The notes under the pieces were generated by a model. That model saw only the letters and a program-made list of their open reading frames with translations, was not told where the DNA came from and searched no databases. A program made the position numbers and the translations under genes. From assembly GCF_003611735.1 (NCBI RefSeq), contig NZ_RAWG01000008.1:1-64000 (forward strand): DNA of 64,000 bases. The letters run 5' to 3'. Within the stretch, counting starts at the first letter, position 1. Every line of letters starts with the position of its first letter. The stretch comes from Corallococcus sicarius. Lineage in GTDB: Bacteria > Myxococcota > Myxococcia > Myxococcales > Myxococcaceae. This document shows, one piece after another, positions 42,312 through 52,700 of this stretch.

Positions 42312-44543
42312 ATGTCCGCCCCCCGCTCCCCTCCGGCCTCCGCCGCCAACGCGGGTGGCGCCCCACCCTCCACCACCGTGGAGGGGAGCCTGGAGCGCAT
42401 CACCTTCACCAACGAGGAGGCCGCCTGGAGCGTGGTGCGGGTGCTGGTGCGCGGTCGCCAGGAGCCCATCACCGCGGTGGGCAACCTGCTGGGCGTCCAG
42501 CCAGGCGAGTCCTTGCGCCTCACCGGCTCATGGGTGCAGGACCGGAAGTACGGCGAGCAGTTCCGCGTCGAATCGTACGCCACGGTGAAGCCGGCGACGC
42601 TCGTGGGCATCGAGAAGTACCTCGGCAGCGGGCTGGTGAAGGGCGTGGGCCCCGCCATGGCCAAACGCCTGGTGGAGCACTTCGGCCTGGAGACCCTGGA
42701 CGTCATCGACTCCAAACCCGAGCGGCTCGCGGAGGTGAAGGGCTTCGGCGAGAAGCGCCGCAAGCTGCTGCGCGAGACGTGGGCCGAGCAGCGCGACATC
42801 CGCCAGGTGATGGTCTTCCTGCAGTCCCACGAGGTGCCGGCCAGCTTCGCGGTGAAGGTCTACAAGCAGTACGGCGCCCAGTCGATTGACGTGGTGAGGG
42901 ACAACCCGTACCGGCTGGCCATCGACGTGTATGGCATTGGCTTCCGCACCGCGGACCGCATCGCCCAGTCGCTCGGCATGCCCTCGCACTCGCCCAAGCG
43001 CGCGGAGGCGGGCGTGCTGCACGTGCTGCGCGAGTTCTCCGAGGAGGGCCACCTCTACGCGCCGCGCGACAAGCTCACCCTGCGCGCGGTGGAGATGCTG
43101 GAGGTGACGCCGGAGCTCGTCGAGGCGGCCATCACCCGGCTCGCCGCCGCCGAGTACCTCGCCGTGGAGGGGGCCAGCGCCCTGGCCCACCCGCGCCCCG
43201 AGGACGCCGTCGAGGCGGTGTACCTCAAGGCCCTGCACGTGTCGGAGGTCGGGGTCGCCAACCTCCTCAAGGCGCTCGCCGCGTGGCCCGCACGGCCCCT
43301 GGACGTGGACGTGGAGCGGGCCATCACCTGGTTCGAGGGCAAGCAGGGCATCTCGCTCGCTCCCGAGCAGAAGGAGGCGGTGCGCCAGGCCATGGTGGCC
43401 AAGGTGCTCGTCATCACCGGCGGTCCGGGCACCGGGAAGACGACGCTCGTCAACGCAGTCCTCTCCATCCTGGAGAAGAAGGGCCGCAAGATCCTCTTGT
43501 CCGCGCCCACGGGCCGCGCCGCCAAGCGCATGAGCGAGGCCACGGGGCGCGAGGCGGAGACCGTCCACCGGCTGCTCGAGTACAACCCGCGCACGCACGG
43601 CTTCCAGCGCGACCGCAACAACCCACTTGAAGCCGACGTGCTGGTGCTGGACGAGGTGTCCATGGTGGACACCGTGTTGATGCTCAACGTGCTCAAGGCG
43701 CTGCCGTCCCCGTGCCAGCTGCTGCTCGTGGGTGACGTGGATCAGCTCCCCAGCGTGGGCCCGGGCAGCGTGCTCCAGGACATCATCGCCTCCGGGCACG
43801 TGCCGGTGGTGCGGCTGAAGCACATCTTCCGGCAGGCCCAGTCGAGCCTCATCATCACCAACGCCCACCGCATCAACCAGGGGCAGATGCCCCAATTGCC
43901 CGCCCCGGACGCGATGGCCGACTTCTACTTCGTGGAGAAGGAGGAGCCCGAGGCCATCCTCGCGGCCGTCAAGACGCTGGTGAAGGACCGCATCCCCCGC
44001 CGCTTCGGGCTGCACCCGGTGGACGAGGTGCAGGTGCTCGTCCCGATGAACCGGGGCCTGATTGGGACGGCGAACCTCAACGCCGCGCTGCAGGAGCACC
44101 TGAACCCCCACGGGGAGACGCTCACCCGCGGGCACCGGACGTTCCGCGTGGACGACAAGGTGATGCAGGTGCGCAACAACTACGAGCTGGGCGTCTTCAA
44201 CGGAGACATCGGGCGCGTGGAGGCCCTCGACAAGGAGGAGCAGACGCTGGTGGTGCGCTACGACGGGCGCCCGGTGGTCTACGCCTGGTCGGACCTCGAC
44301 GAGCTGGTGCTCGCGTATGCCACCAGCGTGCACAAGTCCCAGGGCAGCGAGTACCCGTGCGTGGTGCTGCCCCTGCACACGCAGCACTACACGCTCTTGC
44401 AGCGCAACCTGCTCTACACCGGCGTGACGCGCGGGAAGAAGCTGGTGGTGCTGGTGGGCAGCAAGAAGGCCCTGGGCATCGCCGTGCGCAACGGCGACAC
44501 CCAGAAGCGCTTCACGCGGCTCGCCGCGCGCCTGCGGGACTGA
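42312..44543 (+). CDS. recD2: RecD2-type ATP-dependent 5'-3' DNA helicase
   Basis: 743 residues, the usual size of RecD2, the RecBC-independent member of the RecD family. N-terminal OB-like domain (GSLERITFTNEEAAWSVVRV), then helix-hairpin-helix repeats (GSGLVKGVGPAMAKRLVEHF, LAEVKGFGEKRRKLL). Superfamily 1B motor: Walker A GGPGTGKTT with K376, motif Ia SAPTGRAAKRMSE, Walker B LDEVSMVD near 450, motif III GDVDQLPSVGPG, and motif VI YTGVTRGKKLV preceded by YATSVHKSQGSEYP. All helicase motifs are intact. RecD2 acts in replication-fork and mismatch-associated repair. Own transcription unit. Confidence 0.93.
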   Translation: MSAPRSPPASAANAGGAPPSTTVEGSLERITFTNEEAAWSVVRVLVRGRQEPITAVGNLLGVQPGESLRLTGSWVQDRKYGEQFRVESYATVKPATLVGIEKYLGSGLVKGVGPAMAKRLVEHFGLETLDVIDSKPERLAEVKGFGEKRRKLLRETWAEQRDIRQVMVFLQSHEVPASFAVKVYKQYGAQSIDVVRDNPYRLAIDVYGIGFRTADRIAQSLGMPSHSPKRAEAGVLHVLREFSEEGHLYAPRDKLTLRAVEMLEVTPELVEAAITRLAAAEYLAVEGASALAHPRPEDAVEAVYLKALHVSEVGVANLLKALAAWPARPLDVDVERAITWFEGKQGISLAPEQKEAVRQAMVAKVLVITGGPGTGKTTLVNAVLSILEKKGRKILLSAPTGRAAKRMSEATGREAETVHRLLEYNPRTHGFQRDRNNPLEADVLVLDEVSMVDTVLMLNVLKALPSPCQLLLVGDVDQLPSVGPGSVLQDIIASGHVPVVRLKHIFRQAQSSLIITNAHRINQGQMPQLPAPDAMADFYFVEKEEPEAILAAVKTLVKDRIPRRFGLHPVDEVQVLVPMNRGLIGTANLNAALQEHLNPHGETLTRGHRTFRVDDKVMQVRNNYELGVFNGDIGRVEALDKEEQTLVVRYDGRPVVYAWSDLDELVLAYATSVHKSQGSEYPCVVLPLHTQHYTLLQRNLLYTGVTRGKKLVVLVGSKKALGIAVRNGDTQKRFTRLAARLRD

Positions 44544-44571
44544 AGCCGTGCGCCTCCCCTCCCCCAGCCGC

Positions 44572-45480
44572 TCAGCGCTGGCAGTAGCTGGGCATGGTGC
44601 TCGGCAGGCCCCCCGCGTAGGGCGACGGCACGGTGCCGAAGGGGTGGGCCTGGAGGAACTGCCACACCGCCGCGCGCGCGTCCGTGGGGATGGTGTGCCC
44701 CCGGCCGTGGTTGCACAGCATGGCGAACTGGTTCTTGGACTTCAGGTCGTTGGAGTAGTTCTGGCTCGCCGTCTGGAAGTTGATGACGACCTGGTCGGAC
44801 GGGCCGCCGTGGAAGATCATCGCGGCGAACTTGTTCGAGGCATCCTGCGTCGGGATGGTGGACATCCTGCCGCCCGAATAGGTCGCCACGCTCGCGATGT
44901 ACCCGGAGCGGCGGTAGCTCATCTGCGTGGTGTTCAGGCCGCCCGCGCTCATGCCCATGCTGTGGATGCGGCTCACGTTGATGCCAATCTTCTGCCGGGC
45001 GCAGGCCAGGACCTCGTCGGCCACGCGGAAGTCATCGTCCCGGGACGTGGACGAGACATAGAACCAGGGGAAGGTGCCCGCGGCGGGATCGCGCGCCGGC
45101 GCCGCGACGATGCCGCCCTGCGCCTTGATGGCTTCAATCTGCGTCGTGCCAATGCCCGTGGTGGCCTCCGTCGGCTGGCTGCCCGTGCCGTGCCAGTAGA
45201 AGACGAGCGGGCCGTCCAGGGTCTGGGCCGCGGCCGACATCCAGATGCGGACCGCGCGGGCCGGGATCCCCGCCGGCCGGAAGGTGAGCGTCCCGTCCTG
45301 GAACTCGGGGCAGGGGCCGGTGGGCAGCGGGAGGAAGGCAGGAGCGGGCTGGGCCAGGGTGGCGCTCGCGCCCACCAGCGCGTCGGGGGCGGTGTCCTCC
45401 GCGCCGCTCCCCGGGGCGCCTTCTTCACCCCCACATGCGGTCACGGTCACGATAAGAGCGGCGGCAAGAACCTTCTTCAT
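44572..45480 (-). CDS. PHB-depolymerase / esterase-like alpha/beta hydrolase lipoprotein
   Basis: 302 residues; signal MKKVLAAALIVTVTAC with lipobox VTAC. The hydrolase fold shows PLVFYWHGTGSQPTEA (oxyanion strand), the nucleophile elbow GMSAGG in IHSMGMSAGGLNTTQMSY, and a C-terminal NHGRGHTIP histidine, matching PHB-depolymerase/feruloyl-esterase-type enzymes. AMIFHGGPSDQVV is the usual loop before the acid. It should cleave ester polymers or similar substrates outside the cell, which suits a predatory or saprophytic lifestyle. Divergent from the MFS gene, 107 bp apart; convergent with recD2. Confidence 0.82.
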   Translation of the reverse strand: MKKVLAAALIVTVTACGGEEGAPGSGAEDTAPDALVGASATLAQPAPAFLPLPTGPCPEFQDGTLTFRPAGIPARAVRIWMSAAAQTLDGPLVFYWHGTGSQPTEATTGIGTTQIEAIKAQGGIVAAPARDPAAGTFPWFYVSSTSRDDDFRVADEVLACARQKIGINVSRIHSMGMSAGGLNTTQMSYRRSGYIASVATYSGGRMSTIPTQDASNKFAAMIFHGGPSDQVVINFQTASQNYSNDLKSKNQFAMLCNHGRGHTIPTDARAAVWQFLQAHPFGTVPSPYAGGLPSTMPSYCQR

Positions 45481-45587
45481 GGCAGACAACCTCCGGACAG
45501 GGCAGCGGTCCATGGGAAGACATCATCTGGGCATCCATTAACCAGTAATACAAGCAAAACACTACAGACGGAAAAGTACCGCGACCT

Positions 45588-46841
45588 ATGTCTTTGACCT
45601 CCACCGTGACGGCCCCTCCCGCGGCAACGAGCGCGCTCCGCATCCCTGGCTACCGGACGTTCCTCATCACGTTCCTGCTGGCGATGATGGCGGACAACAT
45701 CGAGCACGTGATCAGCTACTGGGTGGCGTTCCAGAAGTTCAACTCACCGGCGCTGGGTGGGTTCGCGGTGGTGTCCCACTGGCTCCCGTTCTTGATGTTC
45801 TCGGTGCCGGTGGGCGCGCTGAACGACCGGTTCGATTCCAGACGCCTCATCCAGGCCGGCATGGTGCTCTTCATCACCGTCTCCGTGGGGTGGGGTTACT
45901 TCTTCGTCACGGACACCTTGCAGATGTGGCACGCGATGGTGCTCCTCACGCTGCACGGCTGCGCGGGAGTCCTCTGGGGCACCTCCAGCCAGATGTTGCT
46001 CTACGACATCGTGGGCACGGCCTCCCTGGCGAGCGCGGTACGCCTGAACGCTACGGCGCGCTACCTCGGCTTCCTGGTGGGCCCCGCGGTGGGCAGCATC
46101 ATCATGCGGATGTTCGGACCGACCTGGGGCATCTTCATCAACACGGCGTTCTATCTGCCCCTCCTGCTCTGGCTGGTGGGGGCGCCCCATGGCCGACATT
46201 TTCGAGGAGGGACGACAGGCCCCAAGCCTGCCGTCCGGGGCTTCGCCGACATCGTCCAGACCGTCCGCGACGTGCGTGGGTTGCCCGTGGTCGCGCCCAT
46301 GGTGATGCTGGCGGGGGGCGCCTCGTTCTTCATCGGCAACAGCTACCATGCGCAGATGCCGGGCTTCGCCCATGAGCTGGGCCATGGAGACCCGGGCCTG
46401 GCCTACACGCTCCTGCTGGCCGCGGATGCGGCCGGTGCGCTGCTCGCGGGCGTCCTGCTCGAGACGCGCGGGACATGGCTGCCGATGACGGCGGCCTCCG
46501 CGTTGAAGATTGCGTTCCTGTGGGGATGCTCGCTCTTCATGTTCTCGTTCATGAGCTGGTATCCGGCGGCCATTGGCGTGCTGTTCGTGGCCGGGTTCCT
46601 GGAGCTGTCCTTCAGCAGCATGACGCAGGCCCTGGTGCAGCTGAACGCGCCGGACACCATCCGGGGCCGCGTGCTGGGGCTCTTCAGCATGTCGGCCTCC
46701 GGCCTGCGAGCGTTCAGCGGGGTGACCGTGGGGCTCCTGGGGAGCGTGACCAACATCCACCTCTCGCTCGGCCTGTCCGCCGTGGCCTTCGTGGTGGTGG
46801 CAGGTTTGCTACTGCGCCGCCAGCCCCGACCGGCCGCATAG
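45588..46841 (+). CDS. MFS transporter (EntS/MFS_3-like exporter)
   Basis: 417 residues, about 12 membrane helices and no signal peptide. MFS motif A is recognisable in VPVGALNDRFDSRRLIQAG between helices 2 and 3. Helix 1 begins YRTFLITFLLAMMADNIEHV, and VRLNATARYLGFLVGPAVGS is typical of the MFS_3 group that includes enterobactin exporter EntS. The charge pattern and a short central loop (HGRHFRGGTTGPKPAVRG) support a small-molecule exporter; the substrate cannot be inferred. The nitronate monooxygenase gene starts 37 bp downstream on the same strand, so the two may be one operon. Confidence 0.82.
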   Translation: MSLTSTVTAPPAATSALRIPGYRTFLITFLLAMMADNIEHVISYWVAFQKFNSPALGGFAVVSHWLPFLMFSVPVGALNDRFDSRRLIQAGMVLFITVSVGWGYFFVTDTLQMWHAMVLLTLHGCAGVLWGTSSQMLLYDIVGTASLASAVRLNATARYLGFLVGPAVGSIIMRMFGPTWGIFINTAFYLPLLLWLVGAPHGRHFRGGTTGPKPAVRGFADIVQTVRDVRGLPVVAPMVMLAGGASFFIGNSYHAQMPGFAHELGHGDPGLAYTLLLAADAAGALLAGVLLETRGTWLPMTAASALKIAFLWGCSLFMFSFMSWYPAAIGVLFVAGFLELSFSSMTQALVQLNAPDTIRGRVLGLFSMSASGLRAFSGVTVGLLGSVTNIHLSLGLSAVAFVVVAGLLLRRQPRPAA

Positions 46842-46878
46842 GCCCCGCATCTGATGGCGTGGCGCTTATCCTGGCGCC

Positions 46879-47982
46879 ATGAGCGAGAAGCGGAGCAGCG
46901 AGACCGAAGCGGTGCGCCGGTTGGGTGTGCGGTATCCCATCATCCAGGGTCCGTTCGGAGGGGGGCTCTCCACGCCCCGCCTGGCGGCGACGGTGTCCAA
47001 CCTGGGTGGGCTCGGGTCGTACGGGGCCTACACCGTGTCACCGGACGAAATCCTCCGGCTGGCCCAGGAGCTGCGGTCGCTGACGTCGAACCCGTTCGCG
47101 CTGAACCTGTGGGTCTCCGACCATGATCCGGGAGGGCTCGAGCTGAGCCCCGCGGAGTTCGACCGCGTCTATGCGCTCTTCGAGCCCTACTACCGCGAGC
47201 TGGGCGTGGAGAAGCCGGAGCGACCGCAGCGCTACGCCTGGCGGTTCGAGGAGCAGGTGGAGGCGCTCCTGGAGGCGCGGCCGCCGGTGTTCAGCTTCGT
47301 GTTCGGCGTGCCCTCGGCGAGCATCCTCGCGGAGTGCCGCAAGCGCGGCATCGTCACCGTCGGCGGGGCGACGTCCATCGCGGAGGCACAGGCGCTCGAC
47401 AGCGCGGGCGTGGACCTCATCGTGGCGACGGGGTTCGAGGCGGGAGGACACCGGCCGTCCTTCCTCGCGCGGGCGGAGGACTCGCTCCTGGGGACCTTCG
47501 CGCTCACCCAGCTCGTCGCGGACCGCGTGAAGGCGCCCGTCATCTCCGCCGGGGGCATCAGTGACGGGCGTGGCATCCGCGCGGCCCTCACGCTGGGCGC
47601 CCAGGCCGGACAGCTGGGCACCGCCTTCCTCGCGTGTGAGGAGTCCGGGGCCACCGCCGAGCACCGCGCCGCCCTCTTCAGTCCCCAGTCCCAACACACG
47701 GCGCTGACGCGCGCCTTCTCCGGCCGGCTGGCGCGCGGCCTGCGCAACCGCTGGAGCGACGAAATGGGGCCGCGCGTCGCGGAGCTGCCACCCTTCCCCA
47801 TCCAGGGCTGGTTCGCGTCGAAGCTCAGGCCCGCCGCCATCAAGGCGGGACGCACGGACCTCATCTCGCTGTGGAGCGGGCAGAGCGCGCCCAACCTGCG
47901 CCACCGGACGGCGACGGAGCTGATGGCCTCGCTGGTGCGGGAGCTGGAATCCCCCGGGGAAGCCCAGCAGCGCGGAGGGTGA
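46879..47982 (+). CDS. nitronate monooxygenase (2-nitropropane dioxygenase family)
   Basis: 367 residues, FMN-dependent TIM-barrel enzyme that oxidises alkyl nitronates (such as propionate 3-nitronate) to carbonyl compounds and nitrite. Signature elements: LGVRYPIIQGPFGGGLSTPR at the N-terminus, IVTVGGATSIAEA, ATGFEAGGHRPSF with the catalytic His, VISAGGISDGRGIRAAL for FMN phosphate binding, and AQLGTAFLACEES. Length agrees with the class. Probably co-transcribed with the MFS gene, which hints at detoxification and efflux of a nitro compound; that link is inference. Confidence 0.88.
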   Translation: MSEKRSSETEAVRRLGVRYPIIQGPFGGGLSTPRLAATVSNLGGLGSYGAYTVSPDEILRLAQELRSLTSNPFALNLWVSDHDPGGLELSPAEFDRVYALFEPYYRELGVEKPERPQRYAWRFEEQVEALLEARPPVFSFVFGVPSASILAECRKRGIVTVGGATSIAEAQALDSAGVDLIVATGFEAGGHRPSFLARAEDSLLGTFALTQLVADRVKAPVISAGGISDGRGIRAALTLGAQAGQLGTAFLACEESGATAEHRAALFSPQSQHTALTRAFSGRLARGLRNRWSDEMGPRVAELPPFPIQGWFASKLRPAAIKAGRTDLISLWSGQSAPNLRHRTATELMASLVRELESPGEAQQRGG

Positions 47983-48023
47983 CTCACGCGGGCCACGGGA
48001 GCGGGTTGCCGGACGCCGTGCTC

Positions 48024-48059
48024 CCTCCGCGCAGCCCTCGCAATGAGGCTGCGCGGAGG
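48024..48059. terminator. bidirectional 13-bp hairpin
   Basis: CCTCCGCGCAGCC (48024-48036) pairs perfectly with GGCTGCGCGGAGG (48047-48059) around 10 nt. It lies between the convergent stops at 47982 and 48079, so it can serve both genes. Confidence 0.75.
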
Positions 48060-48078
48060 CCAGGACGCCAAGGCCGGG

Positions 48079-49536
48079 TCAGCGGACCCAGGACACGTTG
48101 CTGATGGTGAACTTGGAGCCGTCCGTCTTCTCCACGTTCGTGTACGGCGAGTACACCCGCGAGGAGAAGGTGTTGGCGGCGGTGTCCACCTCGATGATGC
48201 GCGTCGGGTTCGACGACGCGTCGTGGTAGGTGGTGAGCATCTGGTAGATCTTGTTGCCCTGCGCGCCGGTGGTCTCGCTGTACGCGTGCGAGCCCACGTG
48301 ACCGGAGAAGATGAACTTCACGTTGGGGTACAGCCGGAGCGCGTTGTTGAACACGAACTGCGGGCTGTTGTTGCCGTAGCCGCCGTTGCCCTGCTCGATG
48401 CCGCCGCTGCTCGTCTGGTGCGAGTGGGTGATGACGATGACGTTGTGGCGGGGATGCGCCGCGATGACCGTCTTGGCCCAGTCCACCGCGCCCGTGCGCG
48501 CCCACAGCTCCAGGTTGAGCACGAGCCAGTCCAGGCCGCCCGCGCTGAACGTGTGATAGGCATTGTCGCACTTGCCCGTCTCGTACACGCCCGCCAGCGC
48601 CTGGAAGCGGGACACCGGGAAGTAGGTGTTGAACGTGGTGGTGTTGCGCAGGTTGGCATTCACGTTGCCGGGGCAGGCGCTGCCGCCGGGGCAGGTGGCC
48701 GCCGTGTCATGGTTGCCAATGGCCAGCGCGTAGGGAATCCGCGCGTCGTCCAGCTTCTTGAGGGCGTTGCTGGCGCGCACGTACTGGATGTGGTCCGGCG
48801 TGTCCCAGTTCAGCATGTCGCCCGTCTGCGTCACGAAGCGCAGGTCCAGCGCGGCCCGGTTGTCCACGAGCCACTGCATGCGGTGGTCGATGAGGGTCGA
48901 GTTGCTGACCACCTCGTTCTGCGTGTCCGGGATGACGACGAAGCTGAACTTCGTGTCCACCGGCGCCGGCGTGGTGGGCGCGACGTAGAGCTTGATGCCC
49001 TGGTCGACCCAGCCGGCGGCGCTCAGGCTGCTGCGCTCGGCCGCGGTGATGGCGAAGCGGTGCTTGCGCAGCGTCTCGTTGGCGTAGCGGTACACCGGGA
49101 CGAGGCACGGGTCCGCCGTCTTCGAGGCGTAGAAGCCAATGCCCTCGTCGGTGGTGTAGCCGCCCGTGGCGACGAGGTTCTGCTTCTCCGTCGCGTCGAT
49201 GGTCCAGAAGTGCTCGGCGCGGCTCGGGCTGTAGATGCGGTAGACAGGGGACAGGCCCGTCGCCAAGGAAGTGGCGGCCTTGAAGGCCACGCCCCGGTCC
49301 TCGGTGTAGCCGTACGTCGTGGCGGCGTTGGCCGCCTCGTTGACGTTGAGCGTGTAGAGGCTGTCGCCCGTGCTCGGCTTGATGCGGTGATACACGGGGC
49401 CGCTCAGGGCGGCGCAGTCCAGCGCGGACTCGGACGACGCCAGCTCGGGCGCCTCGGGCGCCTCCGCCGGAGGGCCGCCGCAAGCGGAGAGCGCGGCCGC
49501 CAGGGCCAGGGATGCAAAGACTTTCAGGTGCCTCAA
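48079..49536 (-). CDS. calcineurin-like phosphoesterase lipoprotein with DUF5648 repeats
   Basis: 485 residues starting at TTG 49536, preferred because GAGGAG stands 5-6 nt upstream; an upstream TTG at 49551 overlaps that site. Lipobox LSAC. Residues ~35-170 contain three DUF5648-type units (VYHRIKPSTGDSLYTLN, VYRIYSPSRAEHFWTID, VYRYANETLRKHRFAI, each followed by a GYT or GW turn). The catalytic domain has the metallophosphoesterase motif series: VVIPDTQN (DTQ replacing DxH), VTQTGDMLN, AIGNHDT, ITHSHQT and FSGHVGSH. Two metals would be bound. The enzyme should hydrolyse phosphoesters at the cell surface. Divergent from the metalloprotease operon. Confidence 0.85.
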   Translation of the reverse strand: MRHLKVFASLALAAALSACGGPPAEAPEAPELASSESALDCAALSGPVYHRIKPSTGDSLYTLNVNEAANAATTYGYTEDRGVAFKAATSLATGLSPVYRIYSPSRAEHFWTIDATEKQNLVATGGYTTDEGIGFYASKTADPCLVPVYRYANETLRKHRFAITAAERSSLSAAGWVDQGIKLYVAPTTPAPVDTKFSFVVIPDTQNEVVSNSTLIDHRMQWLVDNRAALDLRFVTQTGDMLNWDTPDHIQYVRASNALKKLDDARIPYALAIGNHDTAATCPGGSACPGNVNANLRNTTTFNTYFPVSRFQALAGVYETGKCDNAYHTFSAGGLDWLVLNLELWARTGAVDWAKTVIAAHPRHNVIVITHSHQTSSGGIEQGNGGYGNNSPQFVFNNALRLYPNVKFIFSGHVGSHAYSETTGAQGNKIYQMLTTYHDASSNPTRIIEVDTAANTFSSRVYSPYTNVEKTDGSKFTISNVSWVR

Positions 49537-49709
49537 GGTGTCTCCTCGCAAGGTGTCTCGACGGGGAGCGGCCAGGAATCTGGCGGCTTTAGCCGAGTTC
49601 GCCGGTTAAGTCGGAATTTCCCTGACGCGGATACCAAATACTTTCTCACCGAAACACCTTTTTCCCCATTCTTCCGACAATCGAACTTTCTCTTGGAGGG
49701 GGAAGTCCG

Positions 49710-52700
49710 ATGCGGTTCATGCAGTGGATGCTGGGTGGGCTCGTGTGCGTGCTCGCGGGGTGTGAAGCCACACAGGTGGAAACGCCGGAGGCACCCGAAA
49801 CACCCGGTGTGGCGGCCCGGACCCGGGCCGAGCGGCTGGCCGAAGCGCGTGGCTTCAACCTGCGGGAAGCCACGCTCGTGGAGGCACCCGGCGGCAAGGG
49901 GGACCGGCACCGGCTGCACCTCCAGGGCGTGCCCGTGCTGGGCCTGGAGGCCCGGACGGCGCACGGCGAGACGCACTTCACCAACGTCCGCCTCGCCCCC
50001 GGCGTGCGCGTGGAGACGAAGCCCCAGCTGACGCAGGAGCAGGCGGTGAGCGCGGTCCTGGCGGAGCTGAAGGACCCTTCCGCGAAGCTCACGGGCGCCC
50101 GGCTCATGCTCCTGCCCCACGAGGAGCACCGGCGGAAGCCAGACGCCCCCGCCTCCGCGCGTCCCAACGCCGCGCACTTCGAACGGGTCGTGACGGGGAT
50201 GACGCTCATCTACCGGCTGGAGCTGTCCACCGGCGAGGGCGGGCCCGACTCCGCCCACACCTGGATGGCCCAGGTGGACGCCCGCTCCGGAAAGGTGCTG
50301 CGGCTGGACCCGCTCGCGCTCGACGCGGACGACTTCCGGACCGTCACCGGCCGCGGCTACTTCAACGGCACCCGCACCTTCCTCACGCTCTTCAACGCCG
50401 CCGACGGCACCTACGATCTCCAGGACACGCACAAGAACCAGTACCTGGCGACCTTCCCCCAGGGAGGCGGGACCTACTCCTACGCCCTCTACTACAGTGA
50501 GGACGCCTCCTTCGGTGACGGACTCAAGTTCCTCGCCAGCTCGCAGCCGGACAGCGTGAACGGTGAGACGGCGGCGGTGGACGCGTTCCATGCCGTCAAC
50601 ACGACCTGGACCGTCTTCGACGCCATCCTCCTGCGCAACGGGCCCAGCGGGACGGGCAGGCCGCTCAGCGTGAACCTCCACTACCCGATGTACGGCGCGC
50701 AGTACCTCCCCCACCGCACCAAGCCCCGGCTCCAGGTGGGCTACAGCAGCGCCATCGCACCCCCGACCCTGCGGCGCACCCCGATGGCGACCACCGACAT
50801 CGTCGGCCATGAAATCGGTCACGACTTCTTCGGCACGGCGGTCTGGGAGGATCCGGCGGACACGGACCTGAGCTACTCGGAGATGGCCGCGATGAACGAG
50901 GCCACCGGAGACATCATCGGCTTCCTCGCCGAGCTCACCCGCGACGCCATGCGGGCCGGGGGCCTGCCGTCCTCCATCGACCAGATGACGCCCCAGCCCT
51001 CCCACTTCAGCATGGGAGAGGAGACGGGGACCGTCGCCCGCAACATCCGCTCTCCGGTCCATTACGAGTGGTACGACAAACTCAGGCTGGAGGGTCCGCA
51101 TGCCGCGGCCGGCCCCATCACCCGCATGTTCGTGCTGCTCGCGTACGGCTGTCAGCCCATGCCCGACTCGGGCCCCTACACGGAGCAGCACTGTCCCCTG
51201 GTTCCCAAGGGCTTCAGTGGCATTGGCCCCGTGAAGGCGGCGCGCATCTGGGCGAGCACCGTGGAGGCCCTCCCGGACGGCGGCGACTTCCACCTGGCTC
51301 GCGAGCTGGCGCTCGAGGCGGCATGGATCGTGGACCCCCTCCACATGGGCTCCCACAAGAAGGTCGTGGCCTCCGCCTTCGCGGCCGTGGGCGTGGGCGA
51401 CCCGCCGGACCTCACGCCTCCCACGACCACCCTCACCTGTCATCAGGTGGACCTGGACATCGAGTGCACCGGGACCGTCTCGGACCCGCTGTATCCCGAC
51501 CAGTTCAACAAGCCTCCCCAGATCGTGGTGGATGGCACGGGGGTCTACACGTTGCCGGGCTGGCAGTTCACGCAGCGCATCTCCGGCACCTCGCTCGCCT
51601 CCGGCAACCACTCCCTCCAGCTGCGGGCCTGGGATTGGTGGGACAACCTGGCCACCCGCACCGTCACCGTGAACCTGGACAAGACGGGCCCCCAGGCCAC
51701 GCTGAGCCGCTTCGGCCCGCCCAAGCAGCCGCTGCTCAGCGTCCTGGCCACCGACCCCTCCGGCATCCTCCAGGTTGAATTCCTCAAGGGCGCCCAGTTG
51801 ATGGACACGCTGTTCGCGTCGCCCTACGACAAGACCTTCGACACCTCGACCTGGACCGACGGCACCCACCCCATGGTCGCCAGGGTGTACGACGAATACG
51901 GCAACGTCACCGTCCTCAACCACGCCCTGCCCGTCGACAACACCCGCCCGGCGCTGACGCTGACCGTGGGCACCAGTGGCCCCCCCTTCAACCTCAGCGC
52001 GACGGCCACGGATGCCTCCGCGCTGGTGCGTGCCGACTTCAAGGTGGACGGGCTCGTCTTCGCCACCCGCGACACCGGCTCGCCCTACCAGGCGTCGTAC
52101 TCGCCGTCAGACCCGCTGGTCCACACCCTCACCGTGGAGGTGACGGACGCCTTCGGCAACAAGGCCACCGCCACGCAGACCGCGCCCCAGGACCGGGTTG
52201 CTCCCGCGGTGACCTTCAGCGCCCAGCAGGGCTACACGGGCACGATGACGCTCACCGTGGGCACCTCCGACAGCTGCGGCATCCTGTACCCGTATGCCCT
52301 GTATGTGGATGGCATCCTGGTGGGCCAGCCCACCACGCCCGGCTACGTGGTGCTCCTGGCCAGCAGCGCGGTGTCCGTCGGCGTGCACGCCTTCCACGCC
52401 GTCGTCTCCGACAACTGCGGCAACACCACCCAGTACGCGACCACGTTCACCAAGGTCTACACCCCGCCCGCCATCTCCGCCGTCGTCCGCGACGACAGCC
52501 AGCCCAAGCAGCCGAAGTTCACCGTGCAGTGCAATGACACCGAAGGCGTGCACCACGTCGAGATGCGGGAGAACGGCGCCGTGCTGCAGACGGACAACAC
52601 CCCGCCCTACCAGTTCGCCGTCGACACCTCCGCGCGGGCGGACGGGAACTACACCGTGCTGTTCCAGTGCTTCGACATCTACGGCGCCTGGAGCTCACCG

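Noticed and set aside
42528-44387. 600-codon minus-strand frame opposite recD2
   Set aside because: His/Val/Gln-rich shadow of the recD2 gene with no domain.
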